Of a DNA stretch of 64,000 bases, positions 26,556 to 35,407 are shown in pieces (position 1 is the first letter of the stretch; each line of letters begins with the position of its first letter). Both the position numbers and the translations under genes were made by a program. Source of the DNA: Thermoleptolyngbya sichuanensis A183. Its GTDB lineage: Bacteria > Cyanobacteriota > Cyanobacteriia > Elainellales > Elainellaceae. The DNA lies in contig NZ_CP053661.1 of NCBI RefSeq assembly GCF_013177315.1, forward strand, positions 4,464,001-4,528,000, in the 5' to 3' direction. The notes under the pieces were generated by a model. The model ran no database searches. It had not been told where the DNA came from and saw only the letters and a list, made by a program, of their open reading frames with translations.

Positions 26556-28072
26556 CTTTAGTTTGGACTAATGGTGAAGAGGAAGGCAGTCAATGAGAAG
26601 CACCGACTGCCGTAAGGTCAATGAAGTACAACCAACATTGACCCCATGATTTTCAACGAACTTCAGCAATTTCGCCAAACGTTGTATGCCAGCTTGGGAA
26701 ACGCCAGAGATGCCCTGTTTGATCTGATGGATGCCGTGTTAGTGAGTGCGTGCATCGTGTCGTTTGTGAGGCTATCGCAGAGTCCTGTCTTTCGTCGCCA
26801 GTGGTCGAGCACCTATGAAGCGTTGCGCGATAGCCGCCTACCCCGATCAAAGGTGCTGAAGCTGTTGGTGCAGCAGATACCGACTCAGCAGCAACCGTTG
26901 TTGGCAGGTGATGCGAGTCGGTGGAACCGTCCTGCTGCCAGGCGTTTGAAAGACCGCACCTTATCAGGCAGAACAGGACATGCCCCGATAGCCGGACAAA
27001 ACTACAGTACCTTAGCCTGGATTGCTGAAGACAGGGGCAGTTGGGCATTACCATTGCGGCATGAGCGCATCACCAGCTTTGAAACACCCGCCAGTAAAGC
27101 GGCATTCCAACTCAAACAAGTGACTCGGCAGTTAGCGGTGCGTCCGTTGGCGATCTACGACCGAGGGTACGGCAATGCCAGTTTTGTCAACCAAACGGCA
27201 GGGATTGAGGCAGACTTGCTGCTGCGGGTTACATCCAATCGATGTGTCTATGGCGCGCCCCCAGCGTATCGAGGGCGAGGCGCACCTGCCAAGCATGGAC
27301 ATAAGATGAAACTCAATGACCCTGACACTTGGAGTGTCCCGGTCGAAACCGTTGAAGTCGATGATCCCAACTGGGGACGAGTGCGGGTCAGTCGTTGGAG
27401 TGCATACCATTTCCGCAAATCCCCCAAACGGGCAATGGAAGTGTTGCGCGTGGAGGTGCTGGAGACACAGAGCAGCACGCGACGCTTGGCTCCTTTGTGG
27501 TTAGTTTGGCTGGGTGAGCAGATGCCTCCGTTAGAAACCCTGTGGTTGCACTACCTCCGTCGCTTTGCCATTGAACACTGGTATCGCTTTGCCAAGCAGA
27601 GGCTATATTGGACACATCCCCAGTTCAGTTCTGTATCGGCAACCGAACAGTGGAGCAGCCTGATGCCGTTGCTCAGTTGGCAGTTGTGGTTAGCGCGAAA
27701 GGACTGTACTGACCACCCCTTGCCCTGGCAGGCACCGCAAGAAACGTTGACTCCGGGTCGGGTCGCACAAGCGTTTGCAGGCATTTTGGCAGCGATTGGC
27801 ACCCCTGCTCCTGCGCCTAAACCTCGTGGTAAATCGCCAGGACGAGGCAAGGGGCACAAGCCAACTCCTCGTCCCTGCTATCCGATGGTCAAAAAACGAG
27901 CCTCGAAACGCAAGACATCCGAACAATCCCTGAACAGTCCGGTTGCAACAGCAGCTTAACTGCGAGCAGGATTGTATCCAATTCCTTAAGTTCAACTGTT
28001 ATGAACGGTTGAGCAGATTCTTTATGGCATCCTGTTGAGCATTATTGTGATGCCAGTTAGTCCAAACTAAAG
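26556..28072 (+). mobile_element. Insertion sequence, copy 2 (1,517 bp, complete)
   Basis: Same 16-bp ends (CTTTAGTTTGGACTAA) and same length as copies 1 and 3, in opposite orientation. Target duplication TTCTTGA is at 26549-26555 and 28073-28079, 7 bp against 6 bp for the other two copies. The right end lies inside the last codons of the ROK/histidine-kinase gene and supplies its last codon and stop. Confidence 0.95.
26646..27959 (+). CDS. DDE transposase, insertion sequence copy 2
   Basis: 437 residues, identical in sequence to the transposases at 10071 and 52729. D89, D172 and E310 are the probable catalytic triad. The open frame is intact. Confidence 0.92.
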   Translation: MIFNELQQFRQTLYASLGNARDALFDLMDAVLVSACIVSFVRLSQSPVFRRQWSSTYEALRDSRLPRSKVLKLLVQQIPTQQQPLLAGDASRWNRPAARRLKDRTLSGRTGHAPIAGQNYSTLAWIAEDRGSWALPLRHERITSFETPASKAAFQLKQVTRQLAVRPLAIYDRGYGNASFVNQTAGIEADLLLRVTSNRCVYGAPPAYRGRGAPAKHGHKMKLNDPDTWSVPVETVEVDDPNWGRVRVSRWSAYHFRKSPKRAMEVLRVEVLETQSSTRRLAPLWLVWLGEQMPPLETLWLHYLRRFAIEHWYRFAKQRLYWTHPQFSSVSATEQWSSLMPLLSWQLWLARKDCTDHPLPWQAPQETLTPGRVAQAFAGILAAIGTPAPAPKPRGKSPGRGKGHKPTPRPCYPMVKKRASKRKTSEQSLNSPVATAA

Positions 28073-29776
28073 TTCTTGAATCAGGGGCAGGGTTATTTGC
28101 AAGCGCGACAGGGGGCTATTTTCGGTGGGCGTATTCAGCAATTCCAGCCGTCCGCCCATTGCCTCCAGGATGGATTGAAATGCCAGCAGACTTGATCCCG
28201 GTGAAAGCTGAGCCACAGGCACATAGCCGCTGCTGCGGGTAATTTTGGGGTTTTGCGACAGAGCAGCCAACTGGTCGAGGGGTTCTTGCCAGGCTTCGGC
28301 GGGGCGCGTGTCTTCCAGGATTAGCCGGGCTAGCTTGGTGGGTGCGTCAATTTCCGCCGTTAGGCAAATTGAGCCGTCGTGCATGGTGGCGATCGCCCCG
28401 CTCACCAGGCTCACCAATCCCTGCTGCAACCACTGCGGATCGGCTAGCACGTAATACGCTGGGCTGGGCGGGAGGATTTCTAGCTGCAAATTGCGGTTGC
28501 GGGCCAAAAGTTGGGTGCGATCGCCCACTGCCAGAAACGTTCCCGCAAGCTGTACAGGCTGTAGCTCCAGCTTGCGAAAGTCTTGCGAAATACGCGAAAT
28601 GGCGATCGCCTGATCCAGCAGCCCCAGCATCTTTTGGGCTGCGCCATTGGCCTGTCGCACAAACTCACGCTCCTCCTCTGGGCTATCGCACAGATCGTTG
28701 AGAATCAACTGTTGTAGCCCGATTACGCCGTTAATGGGCGATCGCAATTCGTGAGACACCCGCGCCAGAAACCCGGCATGGAACCGCGCCTGTTCAGAAG
28801 CCAGCCAGTAGGCCATTTCCAGTTGGCGGAGGGAGTTGGGGAGCGGCGACTCCATCCCATCAGCCTGCTCCAGGCCATCGCTTCGCAACCCCTGTGCCCT
28901 CACCAACTCCCACGCCAGCTTGGCCGCACCCACCTCACCGGCCTGATTGCCCAGGGCAGCAGGCAACACGCGCAGTCCTTCGCGGGAACTGGGCAACACG
29001 CGGGTTTGCAGTTCCTCCCACAGCGTTGGGTAGAAGAACTCGAAGCTGGCGCTGATGCCGCCGCTGAGAATCACCGCTTCTGGCGTGAGGACATAAACCA
29101 GGCTGGCGATGCCCGCGCCGAGGTCGCGTCCGTATTCTTGCCAAAAGGCGATCGCCTCCCGATCTCCCGCCTTGGCTCTGCGGCCCAGTTCTCCTGGCTC
29201 TAGCCCCGTGCGCCGTCGAATCGCCTGCACCGAGCAATATTGCTCCAGGGAACCGCGATTGCCGCTGTTGCACTCTGGCCCCTGCGGGTTGAGCGTGATT
29301 AGCCCCAGTTCGCCGCCCGTGCCCTGTCGCCCCGAAAACAGCCTGCCATCCAGCACGATCGCCCCGCCCACGCCCGTCCCCAGTGTCAGCAAGATCACGT
29401 CGCGAAAGTTGCGCCCTGCCCCTAGCCAGCTTTCGCCCAACCCTGCACAATTGGCATCGTTGGCTAGCACCGTCGGTTTGCCTGTCCTCGCCTCCAGCCA
29501 GTCCGCCAGGGGCACATCCTGCCAGCCGAGGTTAATTGCCACCCGCGCCACCCGACCCGCTGCGTCTGCTGGGCCTGGCGTGCCCACCCCAAGGGCGATC
29601 GCCTCGTTCTGGGGGTCAACCTGGGCGATCGCCGCCACCATCGCCTCGACCACCTGCTCTGGCTGAGGCGGTTGTGGCGTGGGCACGGTGACGGATGCAG
29701 CGCACGTTCCCTGAGCGTCATACCGACCCAGCTTGATCGCCGTGCCGCCGAGGTCGATGCCGATTACATAAGGCAT
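28067..29776 (-). CDS. ROK-family sugar kinase fused to a histidine-kinase-like module
   Basis: 569 residues from ATG 29776, 8 bp after the permease stop (the frame's upper ATG at 29827 would overlap it). Residues 1-295 are a ROK kinase: GIDLGGTAIKLG, catalytic Asp107 in LANDANCAG, and LTLGTGVGGAIV. The usual zinc site is altered: the His is Leu158, and of the three Cys only C169 remains. Residues ~325-569 are histidine-kinase-like: H342 in ARVSHELRSPINGVIGLQQL, then a HATPase-like region whose N box (LVSLVSGAIATM) lacks Asn and whose DTGxGI box reads DTRPAE. Phosphotransfer is thus doubtful. The last residue and stop come from insertion sequence copy 2. Confidence 0.88.
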   Translation of the reverse strand: MPYVIGIDLGGTAIKLGRYDAQGTCAASVTVPTPQPPQPEQVVEAMVAAIAQVDPQNEAIALGVGTPGPADAAGRVARVAINLGWQDVPLADWLEARTGKPTVLANDANCAGLGESWLGAGRNFRDVILLTLGTGVGGAIVLDGRLFSGRQGTGGELGLITLNPQGPECNSGNRGSLEQYCSVQAIRRRTGLEPGELGRRAKAGDREAIAFWQEYGRDLGAGIASLVYVLTPEAVILSGGISASFEFFYPTLWEELQTRVLPSSREGLRVLPAALGNQAGEVGAAKLAWELVRAQGLRSDGLEQADGMESPLPNSLRQLEMAYWLASEQARFHAGFLARVSHELRSPINGVIGLQQLILNDLCDSPEEEREFVRQANGAAQKMLGLLDQAIAISRISQDFRKLELQPVQLAGTFLAVGDRTQLLARNRNLQLEILPPSPAYYVLADPQWLQQGLVSLVSGAIATMHDGSICLTAEIDAPTKLARLILEDTRPAEAWQEPLDQLAALSQNPKITRSSGYVPVAQLSPGSSLLAFQSILEAMGGRLELLNTPTENSPLSRLQITLPLIQEL

Positions 29777-29783
29777 AGGGACT

Positions 29784-30674
29784 TTACTTCCAGTTTTCTC
29801 GCCGCAGCAGGGGGTTAATGAACTCATTCAACCCCTCGCCGACCAAGGAGAGGCCCGTGACCAATAGCGTTAGGGCGAGGCCGGGGAAGAGGGCGGGCCA
29901 CCAAATGCCCGTTGGCAGTGCATCCAGAGCTTGGCGAAGATCTGCGCCCCATTCGGGGGTTTGGTCGGGTAAGCCTAGTCCCAAAAAGCCGAGTCCTCCC
30001 AGCGTCAGCGCGGCATCGGCGGCGTTGAGCGTAAACAGCACGGGCACGCTCTGGATCACGTTGGCAAAGAGGTACTTGCTCAAAACGCGCCAGGTGGACG
30101 CACCCATCGACTGCGCCGCTTCTATAAATAGCTCGGTTTTGACGCTGACGGTGTGGTTTCGCACGACGCGGTAATACTGCGGCACATAGGCAATGCTGAG
30201 GGCGATCGCCGCATTTAGCACGCCCCGCCCCACCACAAACGCCAGCGTCACCGACAGCAGCAGCCCCGGCAGCGTGTAGATTGTGTCCATCAGAAACAGC
30301 AGCACTCGGTCTAGCCAGCCGCCCAAATAGCCGCTCAGCATTCCCAACGGCACGCCCACCAGCACGCTCAGCGCCGTCGCCAGCACCACTACCTTCAGCG
30401 CTGCCTGTGCGCCATAGAGGGTGCGAGCAAAAATGTCGTAGCCCTGTCGATCGGTGCCAAACCAGTGTGCCGCCGACGGTGGTTCATGAATTGGGTTCGC
30501 CAGCGCCTCCAGCGGGTCTTGCAGCCAGCCCCAGGTGTGAAACAGCGGAGCCAGCAGCGCCGCCAGCACAAACACTGCCACGATCGCCACGCCCACCCAC
30601 ATCATTTGCACCGACAAACTCGGCCGCTGTGTCGTGCGTAAAAATCGGAGCGATCGCAAATTGGTAAGCGCCAT
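29784..30674 (-). CDS. Peptide/nickel-type ABC transporter permease (DppC/OppC family)
   Basis: 296 residues with about six membrane segments. FGTDRQGYDIFARTLYGAQ near residue 72 is the DppC/OppC N-terminal signature. The cytoplasmic loop EAAQSMGASTWRVLSKYLF near residue 185 is the EAA loop that docks the ATPase. GGLGFLGLG and PEWGADL follow. It would form a heterodimer with a DppB-type permease, but no partner permease, ATPase or binding protein is nearby, so this is an orphan subunit of a system encoded elsewhere. Followed after 8 bp by the ROK fusion gene, which suggests an operon. Confidence 0.9.
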   Translation of the reverse strand: MALTNLRSLRFLRTTQRPSLSVQMMWVGVAIVAVFVLAALLAPLFHTWGWLQDPLEALANPIHEPPSAAHWFGTDRQGYDIFARTLYGAQAALKVVVLATALSVLVGVPLGMLSGYLGGWLDRVLLFLMDTIYTLPGLLLSVTLAFVVGRGVLNAAIALSIAYVPQYYRVVRNHTVSVKTELFIEAAQSMGASTWRVLSKYLFANVIQSVPVLFTLNAADAALTLGGLGFLGLGLPDQTPEWGADLRQALDALPTGIWWPALFPGLALTLLVTGLSLVGEGLNEFINPLLRRENWK

Positions 30675-31038
30675 GCCAAATCGGATTCCAGGAGCAAAAA
30701 AGGGAAAAAGATCGTAGCCTATTGTCGCACGTCTGAGGAAGCGTGATAGCGAGTTGGGATACTAACGATTTTGGATGGGCGATTTTGGATTTTGGATGGG
30801 CGATTTTGGCGTGTCAGTCAAGCCTCTTGGGGCCTTCAGCCATTTCATTTAGAACGCTGCTTAAAGCGCTATCTAAGAGGGTGTTTGAAAAGGTATCGCC
30901 TGTAATGTTAAGCACTCAGAGATCCCCCCTAGCCCCCCTTAAAAAGGGGGGAAACCGCCTTAAAGTCCCCCCTTTTTAAGGGGGATTTAGGGGGATCTGC
31001 ACGCTTTGCTACAAACAGTGGGACTTTCCAAACATCCT
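30675..31038. other. Intergenic gap before the permease
   Basis: 364 bp. It holds GATTTTGGAT simple repeats at about 30768-30810 and the R3 repeat from 30877. No gene seen. Confidence 0.6.
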
Positions 31039-31039
31039 C
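30877..31039. repeat. R3 MITE, copy B
   Basis: 163 bp, nearly identical to 19887-20048. Ends GAGGGTGTTTGAAAAG and the inverse of GAGGATGTTTGGAAAG, flanked by TAA on both sides. The last base of the nei stop codon is the first base of the repeat; the rebuilt empty site would also read TAG, so nei was not altered. Confidence 0.88.
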
Positions 31040-31881
31040 TAAGTAAAGACAGGACTTACGCCCTTGCTCTGACAAACCGGACAGTAGTAAATCCGTCGTC
31101 CGCCCAGTATGTTCTTCTCGATGGGCGTTTGGCATACCCAGCAGGGCTGTCCGTCGCGGTTGAACACATGAAAGCGATACTGGCCACGGCTGAGGCCTTG
31201 CTGTTTGAGCTGAGCGACGCGGGCCAGGTCATTGGTGATGCCGCCTGTGGTGTAGGACTGGCGGGCGAGGGCGATCGCCGCCTCAGCCAGTCCAGTTATT
31301 TGCTCTGGGGTGCAGTCCATCGGGCGCAGGCTGGGATGCACACCCGCCACAAACAGCACCTCGCTGCGGAGATAGTTGCCCAGGCCGCAGAGAAATTTCT
31401 GATCTAGCAGCAGCGACACCAGCCCGCGACGGTGAAAGCGGGGATCGAGCAATCGTGCGACGACTTGTTCAACGCTGACGGCGGAATCTAGCACGTCGGG
31501 CCCGACCTGGCTCCAGAAGGGGTGCTGTATTAGCTCGTCTTCTCGCAGCACTTCGATATCCGAGGCGCTGTAGAGCAGGGCAGATTTTTGGCTGTTGTGA
31601 ATTGCAAGGCGGAGTTGACGCTTTGTTTGTGGGAAATCGTAGGCTTTGCGGACGTACCAGATGCCGTAAAGCTGATTGTGGCTGTAGATATTCAACTGGC
31701 AGGCAAAGCGAATCAGCATTCCCTTGCCACGGGTTTGCACGTTTAGAATGCGATCGCCCCTCAGTTTGTCTTCGTAGGGCTTCAGATGCTCAAAGGCAAA
31801 GAAAATATCTTGGACAGGCTCGCGAGTAATGGCACGTTCAATTTCGTCCGCAGCACGGCGGATTTCGGGGCCTTCAGGCAT
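31039..31881 (-). CDS. nei: Endonuclease VIII (Fpg/Nei DNA glycosylase)
   Basis: 280 residues. It starts MPEGPEIRRAADEIERAI, with catalytic Pro and Glu right after the Met, exactly as in Nei rather than MutM. It continues with LYSHNQLYGIW, LLYSASDIE, QVGPDVLD and LLDQKFLCGLGNYLRSEVLF (helix-two-turn-helix). The zinc finger uses CWVC and CPVC near the end. It excises oxidised pyrimidines and nicks the abasic site. The overall match to E. coli Nei is close. Single gene. Confidence 0.93.
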   Translation of the reverse strand: MPEGPEIRRAADEIERAITREPVQDIFFAFEHLKPYEDKLRGDRILNVQTRGKGMLIRFACQLNIYSHNQLYGIWYVRKAYDFPQTKRQLRLAIHNSQKSALLYSASDIEVLREDELIQHPFWSQVGPDVLDSAVSVEQVVARLLDPRFHRRGLVSLLLDQKFLCGLGNYLRSEVLFVAGVHPSLRPMDCTPEQITGLAEAAIALARQSYTTGGITNDLARVAQLKQQGLSRGQYRFHVFNRDGQPCWVCQTPIEKNILGGRRIYYCPVCQSKGVSPVFT

Positions 31882-31949
31882 ATTTGGAGACCAGGGATTG
31901 GAAGTTAAGAGTTAGAGATTGGGGCTTATATCGAGTGGGCGCATCCCAG

Positions 31950-32062
31950 TTATGCAAGCTTGCCCTCATCCCCCAGCCCCTGCTCCCGCTTTGGGAGCAG
32001 GGGAGCCGGATTGGAAGTCCCTCTCCCAAAGCGGGAGAGAGATTTAGGGTGAGGGTTACAAA
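31950..32062. repeat. R5 dispersed repeat
   Basis: Contains TGCCCTCATCCCCCAGCCCC, GGAAGTCCCTCTCCCAAAGC and GATTTAGGGTGAGGGTTAC. A near-palindromic CTCCCGCTTTGGGAG lies inside. Confidence 0.65.
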
Positions 32063-32451
32063 ATGAGGGTTACAAAAGTGGGATACACCCTATCGAGTTT
32101 CCTGAGAGTCGTGCTGGATGAGATGCCTGGGAGTTACGCAGAGGCTTGACTAGCGCTCCGAAATCGCAAATCTAAAATCGAGAATCGATACCAGGCTTGC
32201 GCTACAAAGTCACCTGAATCGCTAGACTGCATCAAATCGACATAAAAGGCTGAACAAAATCCGCCAAGTCGCTGATGAATTCATTAGAGAATTTCAAAGA
32301 AAACCAGAGTTTCTGGACGCTATTCGCCCAAAAGTCGGGCTTGAAAGTTCATAGCCTACCATCTCAGAAAAATCAGCGCAATATTCCTCAATTCTTTTCT
32401 GTTTCCAGAACTCTTATCTGTTCCCAGAACTCTTATCTGTTCCCAGACTTC

Positions 32452-32556
32452 TAAGTAAATAGACCAGATTAAAAACAGATCCTGAACCCTGCGCCGCCCG
32501 CGCAGCGGGCGGCGCAGGGTCTTTGGGTTTTATGTTTGTTAATGTCCACCTACTTA
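32452..32556. repeat. R1 palindromic repeat, copy C
   Basis: 105 bp, same orientation as copy A and almost identical. Its right end is 13 bases from the stop codon of the ABC-2 permease gene. Confidence 0.88.
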
Positions 32557-32569
32557 TTAGTAGCCCGCC

Positions 32570-33343
32570 TTAGTAGCCCGCCAGCTTACCGCGCCGCTTG
32601 GTTTCGCGCTCGGCCAGGTGAAACAGCGTCAGCCCTAGGGCAAAGTAAATCGCACCATTCAGCAGCGCCAGCCCAAAGTTGTCGGCCTTGAGCGGCACAC
32701 CCCGCGCCATCACATCACGCATCAGCCCCGCACCCGGAGCCATCGGCAGCAGCAGCCCCAGCAGCCGCATTGGCCCTGACCAAGTTTCCGACGGCACCGC
32801 CAGCAAAAACAGCAGCGCAAACTGAAAGATTCCCAAAAGCTGCTGTACCTGCTTTAGCAAGAGCGACAATGACCCCATCGCAAAGGCCAGCCCGTAGGCT
32901 CCTAGCAGCACCGTGGCAAAGGCAGGCAGCACCGCAGGCGGAAAGGACAGCCGCGTTCCCGTGAGCAAGGAAATTACGCCGAGAATGCAGGCAATCAGCG
33001 TCAGTTGAATCGTTAGGCTGGCTAGCGCCCGCGTCAGGAAGAGCCGGGGCGGGCTATAGGGCGATAGAAATAGCTGCTCTAGCGTGCCCGTCTGTGCCTC
33101 GCGCTGCAAGTTGCCCGCCACGTCGCTCATGATGAACAGCGCCAGCGTCCACAGCACGTAGCCAATCACCACAGCATCAAGGCGATCGCCAAATTGCAAG
33201 TTTGGCCCGGCAATATACCGCGCACTCAGAAACAGCCCGTAGAACACGACGGTGGTAATGACAATTCCGGCGATCGCCTCGGTGGAGTATCGCAGCAGTT
33301 GAATCCAGCTTCGGCGCAGTTCCGCCAAAAAGAGTTCGAGCAT
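32570..33343 (-). CDS. ABC-2 type transporter permease
   Basis: 257 residues from ATG 33343 (MLELFLAELRRSW); the frame continues 66 bases up without family features. About six membrane segments and the ABC-2 pattern: ELRRSWIQLLRY, LQREAQTGTLEQLFLSPYSPPRLFL near residue 85, and MAPGAGLMRDV near residue 205. It is the membrane half of an exporter; no ATPase gene adjoins it. The substrate cannot be inferred. Confidence 0.85.
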   Translation of the reverse strand: MLELFLAELRRSWIQLLRYSTEAIAGIVITTVVFYGLFLSARYIAGPNLQFGDRLDAVVIGYVLWTLALFIMSDVAGNLQREAQTGTLEQLFLSPYSPPRLFLTRALASLTIQLTLIACILGVISLLTGTRLSFPPAVLPAFATVLLGAYGLAFAMGSLSLLLKQVQQLLGIFQFALLFLLAVPSETWSGPMRLLGLLLPMAPGAGLMRDVMARGVPLKADNFGLALLNGAIYFALGLTLFHLAERETKRRGKLAGY

Positions 33344-33449
33344 TGGAAGCGTTGGAAGATTAGGGTATCGAAGTATCGAGGGTGTAGGGGGATTGGCATC
33401 TCCCAGCATTGCCTGATTCCATCATCCCGCTGTTTTCCCGATTCGCAAC

Positions 33450-34778
33450 TCATTCCCCCAGCCTGCCATCTTCCTTCTGCACCACTGGCATCACCAGCAT
33501 CTTATCTACGCGATTGCCGTCCATATCCATCACCTCAAACCGCAGGTTGTGCCAGTTGAAATAGTCAGCGGCGGCGGGAATCCGGCCAAGCTGCATGATT
33601 ACAAAGCCTCCCAGCGTTTGATAGTTGCCTCGGTCTTCATCCGGCAGTTCGTCAAGGTCGAACAGTTCTTTAAGCCTGTCGATGGGCAACATGCCGTCTA
33701 GCAGCCAGGAGCCGTCCTCGCGCTGCACGATGGCGGCTTCAAACCCGTGGTCTGCCATCGGCACATCGCCAATGATGACCTCCATCACGTCATTCAGCGT
33801 GACAATGCCCTGCACCACGCCGTATTCGTCCACGATGATGGCTAGGTGGGTGCTGGACTGTTTGAACAACTCCAGCACCTTCAGCGCGGGGCTGGATTCG
33901 GGCACAAACAGCGGTTGCCGCAGGTTGCCCGCCAGGTCAAAGGGCTGGTCGGACAGGCTGCGGGAGAGTAGATCGGTGACGTGAGCCACGCCCAGCACGT
34001 TGTCTAGCGTTTCCTGACAAACCAAATAGCGGCTATGTCCATTTTCAATGATTTTTTGGCGGTTAATGTGTTCGGGGTCATTGAGGTCTAGCCAGACAAT
34101 TTCCAAGCGCGGAGTCATCAGGCCGCTGACGCGCTGGTCGCCTAGGTGAAACACTCGCTCCACCATGTCTTGCTCGGCTGCATCAAACATGCCGGCCTCT
34201 GCGCCTTGGCGCACCATCACCTTAATTTCTTCTTCCGTCACCAGGGGTTCATCAGAAGACTGATTTACACCCACCAGTTTCAGGATGCCTTCGGTGGAAG
34301 CGCTTAATAAATGCACCAGCGGATAGGCTAGAGACGAGAGGCAGCGCATGGGGCGAGAGACTGCCCTGGCGATTTTTTCGGGGTTGCTGAGGGCGATGCG
34401 CTTGGGCACCAGTTCGCCAATAATCAGCGAGAGGTAGGTGATCGTCAGGACGACGACGCTGAGGGCGATCGCCCCGCTGTAGGGTTCAAGCGCGGTAACC
34501 TGGGCGATCGCCCCTGCCAGGGTATTCGCAATCATCGCCCCGCCAAACGCGCCCGCCAGAATGCCGATGAGCGTAATGCCAATTTGCACCGTTGAGAGAA
34601 ACCGATTGGGAGAAGTCGCCAGTTCTATCGCTGCCTGGGCTTTTTTGTCGCCTCGCTCGGCCATCTCCTGAAGACGGATTTTGCGGGCAGACACAATCGC
34701 CATCTCCGACATCGCAAAGATGCCATTTGCCAAAATCAGCAGCAGCACGATTAAAACTTCAACAGCAACGGAAGGCAT
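33450..34778 (-). CDS. CNNM/CorC-type membrane protein with CBS domains (hemolysin C family)
   Basis: 442 residues from ATG 34778 (MPSVAVEVLIVLLLILANG). The N-terminal ~180 residues form the CNNM (DUF21) membrane domain with three to four helices (MSEMAIVSARKIRLQ; IGELVPKRIAL). A CBS pair follows, with VSGLMTPRLEIVWLDL and HLAIIVDEYGVVQGIVTLNDV. The C-terminal CorC_HlyC domain carries LDGMLPIDRLKELF and TLGGFVIMQLGRIP. Family members are linked to Mg2+/Co2+ transport. An upstream ATG at 34883 is in frame but adds non-conserved residues. Full length. Confidence 0.9.
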   Translation of the reverse strand: MPSVAVEVLIVLLLILANGIFAMSEMAIVSARKIRLQEMAERGDKKAQAAIELATSPNRFLSTVQIGITLIGILAGAFGGAMIANTLAGAIAQVTALEPYSGAIALSVVVLTITYLSLIIGELVPKRIALSNPEKIARAVSRPMRCLSSLAYPLVHLLSASTEGILKLVGVNQSSDEPLVTEEEIKVMVRQGAEAGMFDAAEQDMVERVFHLGDQRVSGLMTPRLEIVWLDLNDPEHINRQKIIENGHSRYLVCQETLDNVLGVAHVTDLLSRSLSDQPFDLAGNLRQPLFVPESSPALKVLELFKQSSTHLAIIVDEYGVVQGIVTLNDVMEVIIGDVPMADHGFEAAIVQREDGSWLLDGMLPIDRLKELFDLDELPDEDRGNYQTLGGFVIMQLGRIPAAADYFNWHNLRFEVMDMDGNRVDKMLVMPVVQKEDGRLGE

Positions 34779-34852
34779 TGGTGGCAGTATCCGGCGGCGA
34801 CCAGCGTCCGGCAAAAGGGGATAGATAACGTTTTCGGAAGTCACGAAGATGC

Positions 34853-35030
34853 GATGTGCAACGATGCGATGTGCAACTTCCAAGCTGCCCTCCTCCCCGA
34901 ACCCCTTTTCCTAAGCTGGGAGCAGGGGAGCAAGAGAGGCTGGAAGTCCCTCTCCTGCTCTGGGAGAGAGCTTGAAGCCTTCGGCATACCAGAAAAGGGG
35001 GAGGGGAATCAGCAACGTCGCACATTGCGT
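34853..35030. repeat. R5 dispersed repeat
   Basis: GATGCGATGTGCAAC is tandemly doubled at the start, then CTGCCCTCCTCCCC, GGAAGTCCCTCTCC and GCCTTCGGCATACCAG. Ends near AGCAACGTCGCAC, an inverse of the GTGCAAC start. Confidence 0.65.
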
Positions 35031-35074
35031 TTAGAAATTAAGGCAAGCTTGCAAGCGCTTGCAGGCTTAGTTTT

Positions 35075-35143
35075 GCCAGTCAGGTTTCGCCAGCCAGGTT
35101 TCGCCAGTCAGGTTTCGCCAGTCAGGTTTCGCCAGCCAAATTC
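35075..35143. repeat. 14-bp tandem repeat
   Basis: GCCAGTCAGGTTTC and close variants repeat about five times between the CBS gene and mfd. Confidence 0.85.
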
Positions 35144-35407
35144 GCAAGCGCATCTCGCAAACTTATAGACGAAGGTAGCACCTCGGCCAGGGTGAAATTG
35201 TAGGATCAGCAGATTTTCTCGCGAGCGGCCAGGGGGCCGGCGACGGATTTGACCCGGCATCTGGAACCGATTTCCTACATCTTGGGCCCTGACCCATCTC
35301 TCCGGAGGCGGTTTCCCAAATCCTGAATCTCTGGCAGCGCTTTACAATGGTCAACAGTCTTTGCTCAATCCGTTGCTCAATCACCGTCTTCCGAAATCCC
35401 AACTGCT

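Larger units (their letters stand above)
31882..32569. other. Repeat-rich intergenic gap
   Basis: 688 bp without a supported gene. An R5 copy covers about 31950-32062. A 19-bp unit (CTGTTCCCAGAACTCTTAT) occurs about 2.5 times at 32399-32450. R1 copy C fills 32452-32556. The middle part (32070-32390) shows nothing I recognise. Confidence 0.6.
34779..35407. other. Intergenic gap before mfd
   Basis: 629 bp. Holds the R5 copy at about 34853-35030 and a 14-bp tandem array at 35075-35143. The last ~200 bp should contain the divergent mfd promoter, not resolved. No gene seen. Confidence 0.6.
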
